From Anaerobacillus isosaccharinicus (GTDB taxonomy: Bacteria; Bacillota; Bacilli; Bacillales; Anaerobacillaceae): a DNA stretch of 64,000 nucleotides. The stretch is taken from positions 3,896,164 through 3,960,163 of the forward strand of contig NZ_CP063356.1 of assembly GCF_001866075.3 (NCBI RefSeq), written 5' to 3'. Below are positions 35,961 through 44,436 of this stretch, in pieces. Position 1 is the stretch's first letter. Every line of letters starts with the position of its first letter. The position numbers were made by a program, and so were the translations under genes. Below the pieces are notes generated by a model. It searched no databases. It was not told where the DNA came from and saw nothing but the letters and a program-made list of their open reading frames with translations.

Positions 35961-36491
35961 TTAATAATAAGGTGAAATTAAGAGATAAACAAGTACGCCA
36001 GTTAACGCAACATATAACCATAGAGGCATCGTCCAACGGGCAATTTTCTTATGCTTTTCATCTTGTCGATTTAGCCCTCTTGCTAAAGTTATTAAGGCTA
36101 ATGGGACTATTGCGGCAGCTAGAAAAATATGAGTGATTAAAATAAAGTAATAAATCGATTTTAGAATTCCTTCCCCACCATAAGTCGTTGCTTCAGATAA
36201 GGCATGGTGGCCGACATATGTGACTAGAAATAAGGCAGTTGTCGTAAATGCAGCATAAATGAATTTCGTGTGCAGCGAAATATTTTTTTTCTTAATTGCC
36301 CACAAAGCACCTACTAAAAATAAAAATGTAAATGAATTTAAGATAGCATTAATCAATGGCAGAATTTTAACATCAAAACCGGGATCGATCTCTAGTCTTG
36401 GCATTCCTGATAATAAAATGACAAGCCCGTTTATAACGATTGTTAAAATAATGATAGCCGGAGTATAATTTCTTACTTTTCTATCCTTCAC
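35961..36491 (-). CDS. DUF420 membrane protein (YozB/CtaM-like)
   Basis: A 176-residue protein with about five membrane segments. His residues in LHTKFIYAAF, YVGHHALS and ITHIFLAAA, typical of DUF420, could bind heme or metal. The S. aureus relative CtaM is needed for assembly of the aa3-type terminal oxidase. I chose GTG at 36491, 7 nt after GGAGG; an upstream ATG would put that site inside the gene. It lies a few kb from the CuA lipoprotein, which also relates to copper oxidases. Confidence 0.82.
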   Translation of the reverse strand: MKDRKVRNYTPAIIILTIVINGLVILLSGMPRLEIDPGFDVKILPLINAILNSFTFLFLVGALWAIKKKNISLHTKFIYAAFTTTALFLVTYVGHHALSEATTYGGEGILKSIYYFILITHIFLAAAIVPLALITLARGLNRQDEKHKKIARWTMPLWLYVALTGVLVYLLISPYY

Positions 36492-36741
36492 AAAAAAACC
36501 TCCATAATTCAAAGTTACTTTAAGATCATACTATTCCAGGCAACGAAAAATCAAACAACTAAACTCGATTAAAATGTATTGTACCTCCTAAATCCAAATA
36601 TCTAGGTTTGGTTCTCTCTAGTATCCTGCTTTTCGACAACATTATTAGTGTTAATGAGACAAAGAAAGTCAAAGGGTTCGACAAAGAGATGAAAGAATTT
36701 ATATAAAGACATTAGTATTGACATAAAAGGAGTTTTGCAAA

Positions 36742-36870
36742 ATGAGAACAAAGCGAAGAGACGACTGGAAAACACACTGGAAAAAGTACAAGCACCTTTA
36801 TAAGGGGAATCGGATCGAAAGAAGAAATAAATGGCGAGTCAAATGGGAAAATCGTTATAAGGCGAGTTAA
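36742..36870 (+). CDS. Small cationic Trp-rich protein (42 aa)
   Basis: A 42-residue protein starting MRTKRRDDWKTHWKKYKHLY. About 20 of 42 residues are Lys, Arg or His and four are Trp. AAAGGAG lies 9 nt before the ATG and a clear terminator follows the stop, so it is very probably expressed. No family is recognised. The composition would suit binding to nucleic acid or to acidic spore components; that is a guess. Confidence 0.65.
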   Translation: MRTKRRDDWKTHWKKYKHLYKGNRIERRNKWRVKWENRYKAS

Positions 36871-36884
36871 TATAGTAATTGTGA

Positions 36885-36911
36885 AGGGTGACTTATAAAC
36901 TGAGTCACCCT
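36885..36911 (+). terminator. Terminator after the 42-aa gene
   Basis: Arms GAGGGTGACT-like 36885-36893 (GGGTGACT) and AGTCACCC with a 9-nt loop, then TCTTCC; also serves the convergent gene on the other side. Confidence 0.65.
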
Positions 36912-36926
36912 CTTCCATTTAACCGC

Positions 36927-37082
36927 TTAATTCTTTTCTTCGAGTTCATCTACAGATTTATTTTCGATCTTAGCATCAAGGGGGATATATCCATACCCCG
37001 TTGAACTTACTTCAATATTATGAGGATCTTTCTTGCTGCTAGCTGACTCTCTATTCTTCTGTTCATATTCCTCTTTGGCCAT
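36927..37082 (-). CDS. Small acidic hypothetical protein (51 aa)
   Basis: A hydrophilic 51-residue protein starting MAKEEYEQKNRESASSKK and ending in an acidic tail. GAGGGATGAACA stands before the ATG. It is likely disordered and could be a minor sporulation protein; no family recognised. Confidence 0.55.
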   Translation of the reverse strand: MAKEEYEQKNRESASSKKDPHNIEVSSTGYGYIPLDAKIENKSVDELEEKN

Positions 37083-37235
37083 TGTTCATCCCTCATCTCA
37101 TAAAAATAGTTACTCTACTCATTATCTCTAAAGACGTGTTTGTTATACTTTTTAGTGAAGTTGTCACGGTTTTCCCAAAATGTGAATAATCTGTCCTAGG
37201 GAGATAAAGCATCTTTGGAGGAGGTGAATTAATGT

Positions 37236-37490
37236 ATGCCGAAATATAAAAGAAAACCTGTCGTTGTTGAGGCGGTGAAAATTACTAGTCCAATCACGAT
37301 TGACACTCCTGAAGGATCACTAAATGGCAAGGCTGGAGATTATTTAATCACGCAAGCTGATGGTGCTCAATATCCATGTAACCCCGATACCTTTGAAAAA
37401 ACCTATGAACCTGTCAAAACGTATGTCGATGTTAAGAAATATATGTATAAAGTATTAAGAAAAATCAAGAAAAAGCTAATTACTGGGTAA
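37236..37490 (+). CDS. PGDYG-like small protein
   Basis: An 84-residue protein. KRKPVVVEAVKIT, then KAGDYLITQADG and YPCNPDTFEKTYEP, follows the pattern of small phage-type proteins with a GDY(L/G) motif. No phage genes are adjacent. The GGAGGTG site is followed by two overlapping ATGs: the first (37232) reads only five codons in another frame; the second (37236) opens this gene. Role unknown. Confidence 0.6.
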   Translation: MPKYKRKPVVVEAVKITSPITIDTPEGSLNGKAGDYLITQADGAQYPCNPDTFEKTYEPVKTYVDVKKYMYKVLRKIKKKLITG

Positions 37491-37525
37491 ATAAGAAAAG
37501 GATCGATGTCTCTAGATTTTTAATA

Positions 37526-37551
37526 AACCCCTGAAACATTCTTCAGGGGTT
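37526..37551. terminator. Terminator between convergent genes
   Basis: Perfect 10-bp arms AACCCCTGAA and TTCAGGGGTT with a 6-nt loop, followed by CGTTTGTTT. Confidence 0.8.
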
Positions 37552-37562
37552 CGTTTGTTTAT

Positions 37563-39026
37563 TTATGAAGTAGGCAATTCAATTTTAAAAGTAGTACCAA
37601 CATTTTCTTCGCTTTCAACTTGAATAGTGCCTTTATGGTCCTTGATAATTTTAAAACAAACCATTAATCCTAATCCGTTTCCTTGTTCTTTTGTTGAGTA
37701 GAAAGGTTCTCCTAAGTTTTGTACTTTTTCTTTTGGAATACCAACACCTTGATCTTGGAATTCAATTAAGACTGTTCCGGCTCTTTTCTTCACTCTTATT
37801 TGAATGTCGCCACCATTAGGCATCGCTTCAATGGCATTTTTAACAATATTAAGGAAAACTTGCTTCAATTGGTTTTCGTCACAGTGAACAATCACAGAAG
37901 GTTCATCAAATTGCGTTAGAATTGAGACACGTTTGTATCTAGCCTCAGTTTGTAAGAACGTGACGATATGATTAAGAGTAGAGATAACATTTTTATCACT
38001 AAATTTTAAGACTTTTGGTTTTGCGAGTAACATAAATTCACCAACGATAAAGTCGATGCGTTGAATTTCATCTAATAGGATATCAAAGTATTGTTGTTTC
38101 TCTTCTTCGATTGTTTCATCTTTTAGAAACTCAGTATAGCCTCTTAATGATGTTAACGGATTTCGAATTTCATGAGCTACTCCTGCTGCTAATTCACCAA
38201 TAAGGGCTAGTTTCTCTGATCTTAAGATCATTTCCTCCACTTTTTTCCTGTCAGTAATGTCTTTACGGATTGCTACATATTGATAAGGTTTACCTTTATC
38301 GTCTAAAAAAGGAACGATGGTCGTGTCTACCCAATACTCTTTCCCATCTTTGGTTATATTTTTGACTTCGCCTTTCCAAATTTGACCAGTTCCAATTTTT
38401 TTCCACATATCTTGGAAAAAGCTTTTTGGATGATGTTTAGAGTTTAACATCCGATGGTCTTGCCCCATTAATTCCTCACGACTATATTTAGAAATTTGAC
38501 AAAAAGTGTCATTCACATAAGTGATAATTCCCTTTTTGTCAGTAATAGCTAAAATAGAGGAAGCGTCTAATGCATATTTAATATCAGCTAATTCTTTATT
38601 TGAAGTGGCTAATGCTTTTAACGTATTCTTCAAATTTTCTTCTGTTGTTTTTCGATCAGTAATATCAGTGCGAATGGAAATATATTGGTAAGGTTGTCCA
38701 AGCTCATTTAGGAAAGGAACTATTGTCGTATGAACCCAATAATAAGTTCCATCTTTCGCTTTATTTTTAATTTCTCCAGTCCAAATCGTCCCTTTAGAAA
38801 TTGTTCGATACATATTTGAAAAGAATTGCTTCGGGTGATGTCCTGAATTAAGGATTCTATGGTTTTGCCCTAATAATTCTTCACGATTATACTTAGAAAT
38901 GAAACAAAATTTATCATTCACATAAATTATCTCGCCAGATTGATCTGTTACGGCAATAATCGTAGTCGCATCAAGGGCATATTTAATATCTGTGGCAAAA
39001 TTATTAATTGAATTTTTAGGATCCAT
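37563..39026 (-). CDS. Sensor histidine kinase with two PAS domains
   Basis: A 487-residue soluble kinase without membrane segments. Two closely similar PAS/PAC units lie at about 10-130 and 145-262; each has HR(I/M)LNS(G/K)HHPK and YWV(H/D)TTIVPFL, so they arose by duplication. The kinase core follows: H-box AHEIRNPLTSLRGYTEFL (phosphorylated His), N-box FLNIVKNAIEAMPNGG, and G-boxes DQGVGIPKE and GNGLGLMVCF. It probably senses redox or a small ligand. No response regulator is next to it; it resembles Spo0A-phosphorelay kinases (KinA/E type). Confidence 0.88.
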   Translation of the reverse strand: MDPKNSINNFATDIKYALDATTIIAVTDQSGEIIYVNDKFCFISKYNREELLGQNHRILNSGHHPKQFFSNMYRTISKGTIWTGEIKNKAKDGTYYWVHTTIVPFLNELGQPYQYISIRTDITDRKTTEENLKNTLKALATSNKELADIKYALDASSILAITDKKGIITYVNDTFCQISKYSREELMGQDHRMLNSKHHPKSFFQDMWKKIGTGQIWKGEVKNITKDGKEYWVDTTIVPFLDDKGKPYQYVAIRKDITDRKKVEEMILRSEKLALIGELAAGVAHEIRNPLTSLRGYTEFLKDETIEEEKQQYFDILLDEIQRIDFIVGEFMLLAKPKVLKFSDKNVISTLNHIVTFLQTEARYKRVSILTQFDEPSVIVHCDENQLKQVFLNIVKNAIEAMPNGGDIQIRVKKRAGTVLIEFQDQGVGIPKEKVQNLGEPFYSTKEQGNGLGLMVCFKIIKDHKGTIQVESEENVGTTFKIELPTS

Positions 39027-39171
39027 TCAATTACCTCACTTCCTAATTTCGTACACAAAAGCCATAATTCTATTATGCAACAGACAAAAACAAGGTGTCT
39101 ATAGTGATTTCTGTTAATTAGGCTTGATGGCTACGATTTTATTGTAGGATGATTTTTTGGGGAAATAGGCG

Positions 39172-39612
39172 TTACCCTATTTCAGTCATATCAATAGATG
39201 ATATAAGTTCATTAATATTTATAACCGATATAATTCTATTTTCAAGCAATGCTACACCTTGGATGAAGTTAGTTTTACTATTTGATTCTAGTAAGCTTAT
39301 TGGCTTAATTAGGGATGTATCGAAATTTATGATTTCGTTAGTACTCTCGACCATTAGTGCAATTGTTGTTTTATCAGTATCAATGATAATATACCTTGAG
39401 TTTTCATCGATGTTACTTGATTGATTAAAAGTAAGTTTTTTGCAATCAATGATAGGCATTACTTGATCTCGGATGCTTACAATACCGAGCATGTAATCTG
39501 GCATTTGTGGAGTTGGTGTAGTTTCAGACACCTTTTCGATTGATGTAATATTGTTAATGTCAATCCCATAGGTTCCACCTTCAATGGAAAATAGTACGAA
39601 GTTGGTTTTCAT
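39172..39612 (-). CDS. cheW: Chemotaxis coupling protein CheW
   Basis: A 146-residue single-domain CheW that links receptors to CheA. The pattern YGIDINNITSIEKV, MLGIVSIRDQVMPIIDCKK and FIQGVALLENRIISVIN is typical of the five-stranded double barrel. A site AAAGGGTG precedes the ATG. It follows cheX by 54 nt and is separate from the main flagellar locus, perhaps an extra copy. Confidence 0.85.
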   Translation of the reverse strand: MKTNFVLFSIEGGTYGIDINNITSIEKVSETTPTPQMPDYMLGIVSIRDQVMPIIDCKKLTFNQSSNIDENSRYIIIDTDKTTIALMVESTNEIINFDTSLIKPISLLESNSKTNFIQGVALLENRIISVININELISSIDMTEIG

Positions 39613-39666
39613 TAGTAAATCACCCTTTCTTATGAACGATCTAATTATACACTAATAGTGTTCTTT

Positions 39667-40116
39667 TTACCGATTTTCGATAATTAAGAAGGCATTTAGT
39701 GGCCCGACATCTTTAATCTTTACGATAATATGAACGGCTTTTCCAACCAGCTTTGTCGTTTCATTTATTAATGTGGGCGGTGAAATATCTGTTTGGAAGC
39801 CTTGTTCAACAATAAGTGTTGATAGGTTTCCTGCCACCATGTTTCCAAATTCACCTGTAAAAGATTCGAGAAGTTCCCCTTCAATAGGCATTCCAAACAT
39901 GTGTTGGCCGATTTGAGAAAAAACACCACTATCTCCGTGTAAAATAAGTTCTGCCTCAATATCACCTGTAAAGCTAACCATTGTTCCGAATTGAAATCCA
40001 CCATGTTTGTTTACAACGTGTACGGGTTCAAATTCATTATGTAAGGGCAATAGCGTTTTAAGTGATGAAATCGTTCCATTGACTAAGTGTAAAAGTTTTT
40101 TATCCTTTGTTGTCAT
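39667..40116 (-). CDS. cheX: Chemotaxis phosphatase CheX
   Basis: A 149-residue protein of the CheC/CheX/FliY family, which dephosphorylates CheY. The catalytic pattern S/D-x3-E-x2-N is seen once in ESFTGEFGNMVAGN (about residues 77-90), as expected for CheX. No membrane segments. It is encoded just before cheW and likely cotranscribed. Confidence 0.82.
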   Translation of the reverse strand: MTTKDKKLLHLVNGTISSLKTLLPLHNEFEPVHVVNKHGGFQFGTMVSFTGDIEAELILHGDSGVFSQIGQHMFGMPIEGELLESFTGEFGNMVAGNLSTLIVEQGFQTDISPPTLINETTKLVGKAVHIIVKIKDVGPLNAFLIIENR

Positions 40117-40295
40117 TATATAATATATCTCCTTAGTCGGCTTATTTTAATAGTTAGTCTACTTTCCTCTATTATTATAGTATTATTATATCAAATTATC
40201 TTAATTTTAAAAATATAAAAGAATTGAATATTTCTTTTTAGCTAAAATTAAAAGTAACTGTTAAAGAGGAGGATCTAGTGAAATCATAATAAAGA

Positions 40296-40315
40296 ACGTA
40301 ACCAAATGGCTACGT
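40296..40315 (-). terminator. Terminator after the GrdB-like selenoprotein gene
   Basis: Arms ACGTAaCCA and TGGcTACGT with a 2-nt loop; on the minus strand followed by TTCTTTATT. Confidence 0.6.
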
Positions 40316-40323
40316 CCCTTCAT

Positions 40324-41031
40324 TTATTTCTTATAACTTGGAAAATCAACTTCATGAATATTACCAGGTTCTTGTCTTTTTGTTAATTCTTCTAGGGCTA
40401 CTTGCAATACTTTCATTTGGGTGTTCTTATCATTTGGTTTTCCTAAAGAATGACCAAATCTAAAGCCAATTGGATGGATCGCCCGTGGTGGCCTCATTAA
40501 ACTTGATTGTTCGACATCAAGGGTAATGAGCGAAGTTGGGATTCCTTGTGCTTCAATTCCACGCTGCACTGTAACTACAGTGCGATGACAAAGTGGTCAG
40601 CCAGCAGTTAATAATACTGCGTCTGCTTTTGATCGGACAACTTCTTTGACGAGAGCTGGAATTGTTTCTTTATTAATTTTATTTAACCGCATTGAGTAGC
40701 CCATCATCGTTAAATGTTTTTCAGCTACTCCACCAAGATCCCCATCCTCAACCATTTCCCTTAGTCGATCAATCGGAAAAACACAGTTGATATCTTCTTT
40801 AGGATAGTCTGTATTATAATGGTCTTTTGGTGCTGAATGGGTAACTGTTAAGTCTTTTGGATCAACATCGCCAGGGATAATGCGAAATGTTGCATCGCCT
40901 TCTGCTGGATCAGTATTATAAGGCTCTTGCTCATTTAAATGAACGCCCGATGTTGAAACGATCATGATGGTCATCTCATGCAATGGTTTATCGTTAGGTG
41001 TATATGGTATTGCTTTTCGAGAAAGTTCCAT
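40324..41031 (-). CDS. GrdB/PrdB-like selenoprotein with in-frame UGA (Sec145)
   Basis: Read through a single UGA at 40599-40597, the frame encodes 235 residues of the glycine/betaine/sarcosine/D-proline reductase selenoprotein B family, shorter than true GrdB (about 435). The UGA gives VLLTAG-U-PLCHRTV, i.e. the Sec-x-x-Cys redox motif in the place expected for the family. A SECIS hairpin follows the UGA. The ATG at 41031 is 7 nt after AAGGAG. It follows the seleno-peroxiredoxin by 26 nt, so both form one operon. Likely a thiol/selenol redox enzyme; true amino acid reductase activity is unlikely without the other subunits. Confidence 0.9.
40566..40583 (-). promoter_or_regulatory. Bacterial SECIS hairpin of the GrdB-like gene
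   Basis: On the minus strand, GCACTGT-AGTT-ACAGTGC forms a perfect 7-bp stem with a 4-nt loop, starting 13 nt after the UGA. The loop G lies 22 nt downstream of the UGA, inside the known 16-37 nt range, and is in one of the first two loop positions, as SelB recognition needs. Confidence 0.85.
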
Positions 41032-41057
41032 ACACATTCTCCTTATTCACTAATGTT

Positions 41058-41558
41058 TTATAACTTACGTAACACATCGAACAATTCTTCGTTGTCTGGT
41101 TGGATTCCAATTGGATGAACATCAATAAATTGGATAATTCCTTCTTTATCAATGATCATTAATGCACGTTCCGAAGCCCCGTATGCAGGCTCTTCAGGGT
41201 TCGTACGAAGAACACCATACTTTTCGGATACCTCTCCATGCGGATAAAAATCTGCACATAAAGGGTAAGAAAGTCCTCCAATTGATTTTGCCCATGCATT
41301 ATGACTATGAACACTATCGACACTTATACCCAAGACCTGGGTATCAAACTCCTCAAAACGAGAAAGATCATCCTCGTAGGAAGGCATTTGCGCGCCTCAG
41401 ACTGGTGTCCAATCTAGAGGGTAAAAGCATAAAAATACATTTTTGTCGCCGCGAAATTCACTTAACGTAACTTTGCGGTCACCGTGAGCTAATAACGTAA
41501 AGTCAGGTGCTTGATCTCCAACTTTTAATGTTTTGGTTTCAAGAGCTCCTTTAGGCAT
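41058..41558 (-). CDS. prxU: Seleno-peroxiredoxin with in-frame UGA at the peroxidatic position (Sec54)
   Basis: Read through the UGA at 41399-41397, the frame gives a complete 166-residue peroxiredoxin. The active site reads FYPLDWTPV-U-GAQMPSYE, so Sec54 stands for the peroxidatic cysteine of the TxxC motif; MPKGALETKTLKVGDQAPDF is the usual N-terminus. Only two Cys remain (C43, C101). It would reduce peroxides using a thiol donor. Known relatives are PrxU of Eubacterium acidaminophilum and related anaerobes. GGGAG lies 7 nt before the ATG. A possible SECIS (TTTCTC-GTTTT-GAGGAG at 41349-41365) is 31 nt after the UGA and weaker than that of the next gene. Confidence 0.9.
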
Positions 41559-41721
41559 AGCAATTCTCCCTTCTATTTCTTTTTTTCAACACTTTATATT
41601 ATCGCCATCTTTATTAGAAATAATCTCTTATTGTTAAAAAATTGCAGTTTTTTATTTACTACTCAAGATGGTCCCGAAATTTACCTGGTTACTTACATTA
41701 TTCGATAAGCTATATAAAAAA

Positions 41722-41742
41722 GAGCATGGATGCACCATGCCC
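41722..41742 (-). terminator. Terminator after the CvfC-like gene
   Basis: On the minus strand GCATGG-tgcat-CCATGC is followed by TCTTTTTT. Confidence 0.75.
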
Positions 41743-41749
41743 CTATCAG

Positions 41750-42877
41750 CTATTCTACTTTCCTAGCGTTCGTCATTTGTTGCCAAACGGAACCTGCAGC
41801 TTCCTCGCCGCTCTCAATCCGTTTAATTGCCATTTTTATTTGCAAGCTTACTTCAAATTCTGGATCATCTTCAGCTTCTTTTAAAGCAAATAGCGCAGTT
41901 TCATCGCCAACCTCGTATAGAAACATCGCTGCACGCCAGCGAACCAGTTTATTTTTATCTTTTAGTGCCTCTACCATTGCGGACATTGCTTTTGGATTAC
42001 CGATATCTGATAAGCAGTCCCCTGCTGTTCTTCTAACTGTTACAGAGCGGTCTTTTAGGCTTTCATACAAATATGGAAGAACTGCCTCGTCCTCAAGCAT
42101 TCCTAAATAGACAATAGCAAGGCGGCGAATTGAAGTATTTTCATCTTTTAACGCCTTGGCTAATAAAGGAATGTCTTTTTGTTTTGGAACCATTTTATCT
42201 AGGGCCGCATAGCGAGTTTTCCAATCGTCACTTTTAAATGCTTCGGCTACTTCTTCTGAAGATATCTGCACACGCATTGGACGCTCCTCGACTTTCTGGA
42301 ATGCAGCTGCAACTAATTCGTCTAGACGTTGTTGGTCATATGCTGCCGAAATTTCTTCGGTTACTTCCTTGGCAACTTCCTCTGTATCTCCATAGCGAAC
42401 GCCGAACTCCCTCCATTGCCGTTCTTTAACTAAGTTGTCTGCAGAAGACTGAGCCCTTAAGATTGCTTCTTTAAAACGATCAGGTAAGCCAAATCGCTTT
42501 TCTCCATCACCGTCTTCAATTTTAATTTGGATCGGAATCCCACGGAACATATGAACGAACACTTTTAGCTCACCAAATGTATCAGTAGAATCGTTAGCTT
42601 CATGATTTATAGCTTCGACTTTCTCACCAAAGGCTTCACGAACTTGGGGTAAAATTACTTTCCAATCCATCTTTGGATGGCGTTCTAGGGCTATAAAGTC
42701 TATAACTTGATAAACCCCTGTCACACCTTCAATTTCTAACAATATTTTTAAGTATTGGGGTGCCTTGTCTTTATCTTCTTTTTTAAAGTTATAAGAATGG
42801 TTACTGGGCAGACTTGTATCTAAATTTAATTTCATAGAATTCGGACTAGGCGTTGGTTCAATCGAAATTAGTCTCAA
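41750..42877 (-). CDS. CvfC-like conserved virulence factor, HEAT-repeat protein
   Basis: A 375-residue cytoplasmic protein. The N-terminus (1-85) resembles the Nfu N-terminal domain (TPSPNSMKLNLD, then EIEGVTGVYQVIDFIAL); the C-terminus (about 215-360) has HEAT-like repeats, e.g. KDENTSIRRLAIVYLGMLED and KDRSVTVRRTAGDCLSDIG. This order is that of S. aureus CvfC and its Bacillus homologues. Biochemical role is not known. I chose TTG at 42877, 7 nt after AAAGGAG; a GTG three codons earlier is too near that site. Confidence 0.82.
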   Translation of the reverse strand: MRLISIEPTPSPNSMKLNLDTSLPSNHSYNFKKEDKDKAPQYLKILLEIEGVTGVYQVIDFIALERHPKMDWKVILPQVREAFGEKVEAINHEANDSTDTFGELKVFVHMFRGIPIQIKIEDGDGEKRFGLPDRFKEAILRAQSSADNLVKERQWREFGVRYGDTEEVAKEVTEEISAAYDQQRLDELVAAAFQKVEERPMRVQISSEEVAEAFKSDDWKTRYAALDKMVPKQKDIPLLAKALKDENTSIRRLAIVYLGMLEDEAVLPYLYESLKDRSVTVRRTAGDCLSDIGNPKAMSAMVEALKDKNKLVRWRAAMFLYEVGDETALFALKEAEDDPEFEVSLQIKMAIKRIESGEEAAGSVWQQMTNARKVE

Positions 42878-42959
42878 ATAAAACACTCCTTTTTGAAATG
42901 GCTTAGTTTAGATCGTAACATAATCAAAATTGAAGCTCCAACTTTCTGCTTAATGAGCA

Positions 42960-42991
42960 AAAAGACCAAATCCGCAATGGACTTGGTCTTA
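42960..42991 (-). terminator. Terminator after the DUF1028 gene
   Basis: Arms AAGACCAAaTCC and GGAcTTGGTCTT with a 5-nt loop; on the minus strand followed by TTTTT. Confidence 0.78.
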
Positions 42992-43006
42992 GCATACAGC
43001 TGAAAT

Positions 43007-43879
43007 TCAGATTTTACTTTTGGTTAATAAGAAGTTCAGAACTTTTTTATCAATTTTACCTTGAGGTTGTTGGCGTTCTTCAAAGTTTTCAGTCAGTATA
43101 AATTCGTTTAAACCTTCAGCTATTTCAGCTTGTGTCGTTACTGCGGTTTTCAGATAACCTAATGCATGTAGTGCCCCACTTATTTGCGCTAAAACAGGCT
43201 CATCGATGAAGATGACATCCTCTTCTTTTGGTTTACTGAAGAAAAGTTGTTGTAAATCGTAAAGACGGATTAGTTCTTTAATTGGGTCTGGGTGATCGTC
43301 TACGCGAAGGTCAATGGCGCGATCATTAAAGCCACCGTAGCCGCCTTGGTCCTTGACGACTAAAAGTGCTGCTGATTGTTTTCCGCGAGAATCTCCACCT
43401 GCTTCTTGGGCAGCATCTAAAGCCGCGAGTAAACGTTCTGCTAATGAACCCGTTGAAGCTTTGAACGTTGATGCCATCGCTTTTACCGTTTCTTCACTTA
43501 CTAAAATGTTTCCTTGCGCTGCGAAATGGGTTCCGGCAATCCCACCTGCCCAATCAAAACACTTCTCTCCTGTAAAAGTCGCTGAATTTCCGTTGCCATC
43601 AACGATACCTACTTGGCGCAAAGCTTTGTCCTCATCGTCAGAAGTTAGGAGATCCAATGCTTCTTGAGCTGTTTTCCCTTCTGACATAAGCTCAAGGCCT
43701 TTTGGTCCGTATGTAGTATTTGCGTAAGACTGCGTTGCAACTGCACCAATACCAGCTTTTGCCCAAGGGACAACAGCTCCAACTCCTAAAAATTTCGATT
43801 GAACTGCAATCCCTAACTCTTCTGTTTTGGGGTCAAACCCAACGATTGAAAACGTCGCTACTAGATCTTTTTGTTTCAT
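43007..43879 (-). CDS. DUF1028 (putative Ntn-hydrolase) protein
   Basis: A 290-residue protein. FSIVGFDPKTEELGIAVQSKF and AGIGAVATQSYANTTYGPKG (given as landmarks within residues 9-60), then GKQSAALLVVKD and DLRVDDHPDPIKEL, are diagnostic for DUF1028, thought to be an Ntn-type hydrolase. The region after about residue 210 is an extra helical domain. I chose ATG 43879 (9 nt after GAGG); a GTG three codons before lies inside the site. It starts 5 nt after the DUF1284 stop, so they are coupled. Confidence 0.85.
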   Translation of the reverse strand: MKQKDLVATFSIVGFDPKTEELGIAVQSKFLGVGAVVPWAKAGIGAVATQSYANTTYGPKGLELMSEGKTAQEALDLLTSDDEDKALRQVGIVDGNGNSATFTGEKCFDWAGGIAGTHFAAQGNILVSEETVKAMASTFKASTGSLAERLLAALDAAQEAGGDSRGKQSAALLVVKDQGGYGGFNDRAIDLRVDDHPDPIKELIRLYDLQQLFFSKPKEEDVIFIDEPVLAQISGALHALGYLKTAVTTQAEIAEGLNEFILTENFEERQQPQGKIDKKVLNFLLTKSKI

Positions 43880-43884
43880 TTTCT

Positions 43885-44307
43885 TCACCTCGTATTAGTT
43901 TTTAGTTTTTCAATACCAGCCTTACAAACACCATAGGGTAACCAACTGCAATCTTTACATAAGTAATCTAAATCATCTGATTTGACCATCTTTTTGGTCC
44001 ATTCAATGAGTTTGCTTTTTCGGTACATTTTATTTTTTTCAAGTTTTAAGTGCTCGATGACTTTTTCATCCATCGTCTTTACATGTTCGTCTGAGCCAGC
44101 ACTAGCAATACAGATCGTTCCTCCATTATGAGGGCAAGCTGTACATGCATCGTCTAAAGTGGCGACAACACGGATAGGAAAATCCTTTTCATGATCGCGA
44201 ATATCTTCAACAATCGAGCCCATTTTCACAACAAATTCAGGGCTGTATCCCATTCCTTGAAATCCATGGACACATAGTAAGTGGTGTCCTCTCAATGTTC
44301 GTTCCAT
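43885..44307 (-). CDS. DUF1284 Cys-rich protein
   Basis: A 140-residue protein. RGHHLLCVHGFQGMGYSPEF at residues 6-25 is the DUF1284 signature. Eight cysteines, in ACTACPHNGGTIC and LCKDCSWLPYGVCK, suggest binding of an iron-sulfur cluster or zinc. Function is not known. It forms an operon with the DUF1028 gene. Confidence 0.82.
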   Translation of the reverse strand: MERTLRGHHLLCVHGFQGMGYSPEFVVKMGSIVEDIRDHEKDFPIRVVATLDDACTACPHNGGTICIASAGSDEHVKTMDEKVIEHLKLEKNKMYRKSKLIEWTKKMVKSDDLDYLCKDCSWLPYGVCKAGIEKLKTNTR

Positions 44308-44436
44308 ATGACTCTCCTATGTTTTAACCGATTTTTTAAAAAATGTACAACTACTATTTTATCAAACTATTAATACTATTTCGACATTCGAATAGAAATT
44401 CCTACTAAAAAACTGTTTTTACTGTTTAAAATAAAA

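Noticed and set aside
40264-40286. Strong GAGGAGG followed by GTG on the plus strand
   Set aside because: The frame is GTG AAA TCA TAA, only three codons, and no gene follows on that strand.
40597-40599. Nonsense mutation splitting the GrdB-like gene
   Set aside because: The UGA is exactly at the family's Sec position, followed by a SECIS hairpin, with intact coding on both sides.
41559-41640. PerR-type operator before the seleno-peroxiredoxin gene
   Set aside because: A TTATT-TCT-AATAA palindrome is present, but it does not match the 7-1-7 PerR consensus; AT-rich sequence gives such matches by chance.
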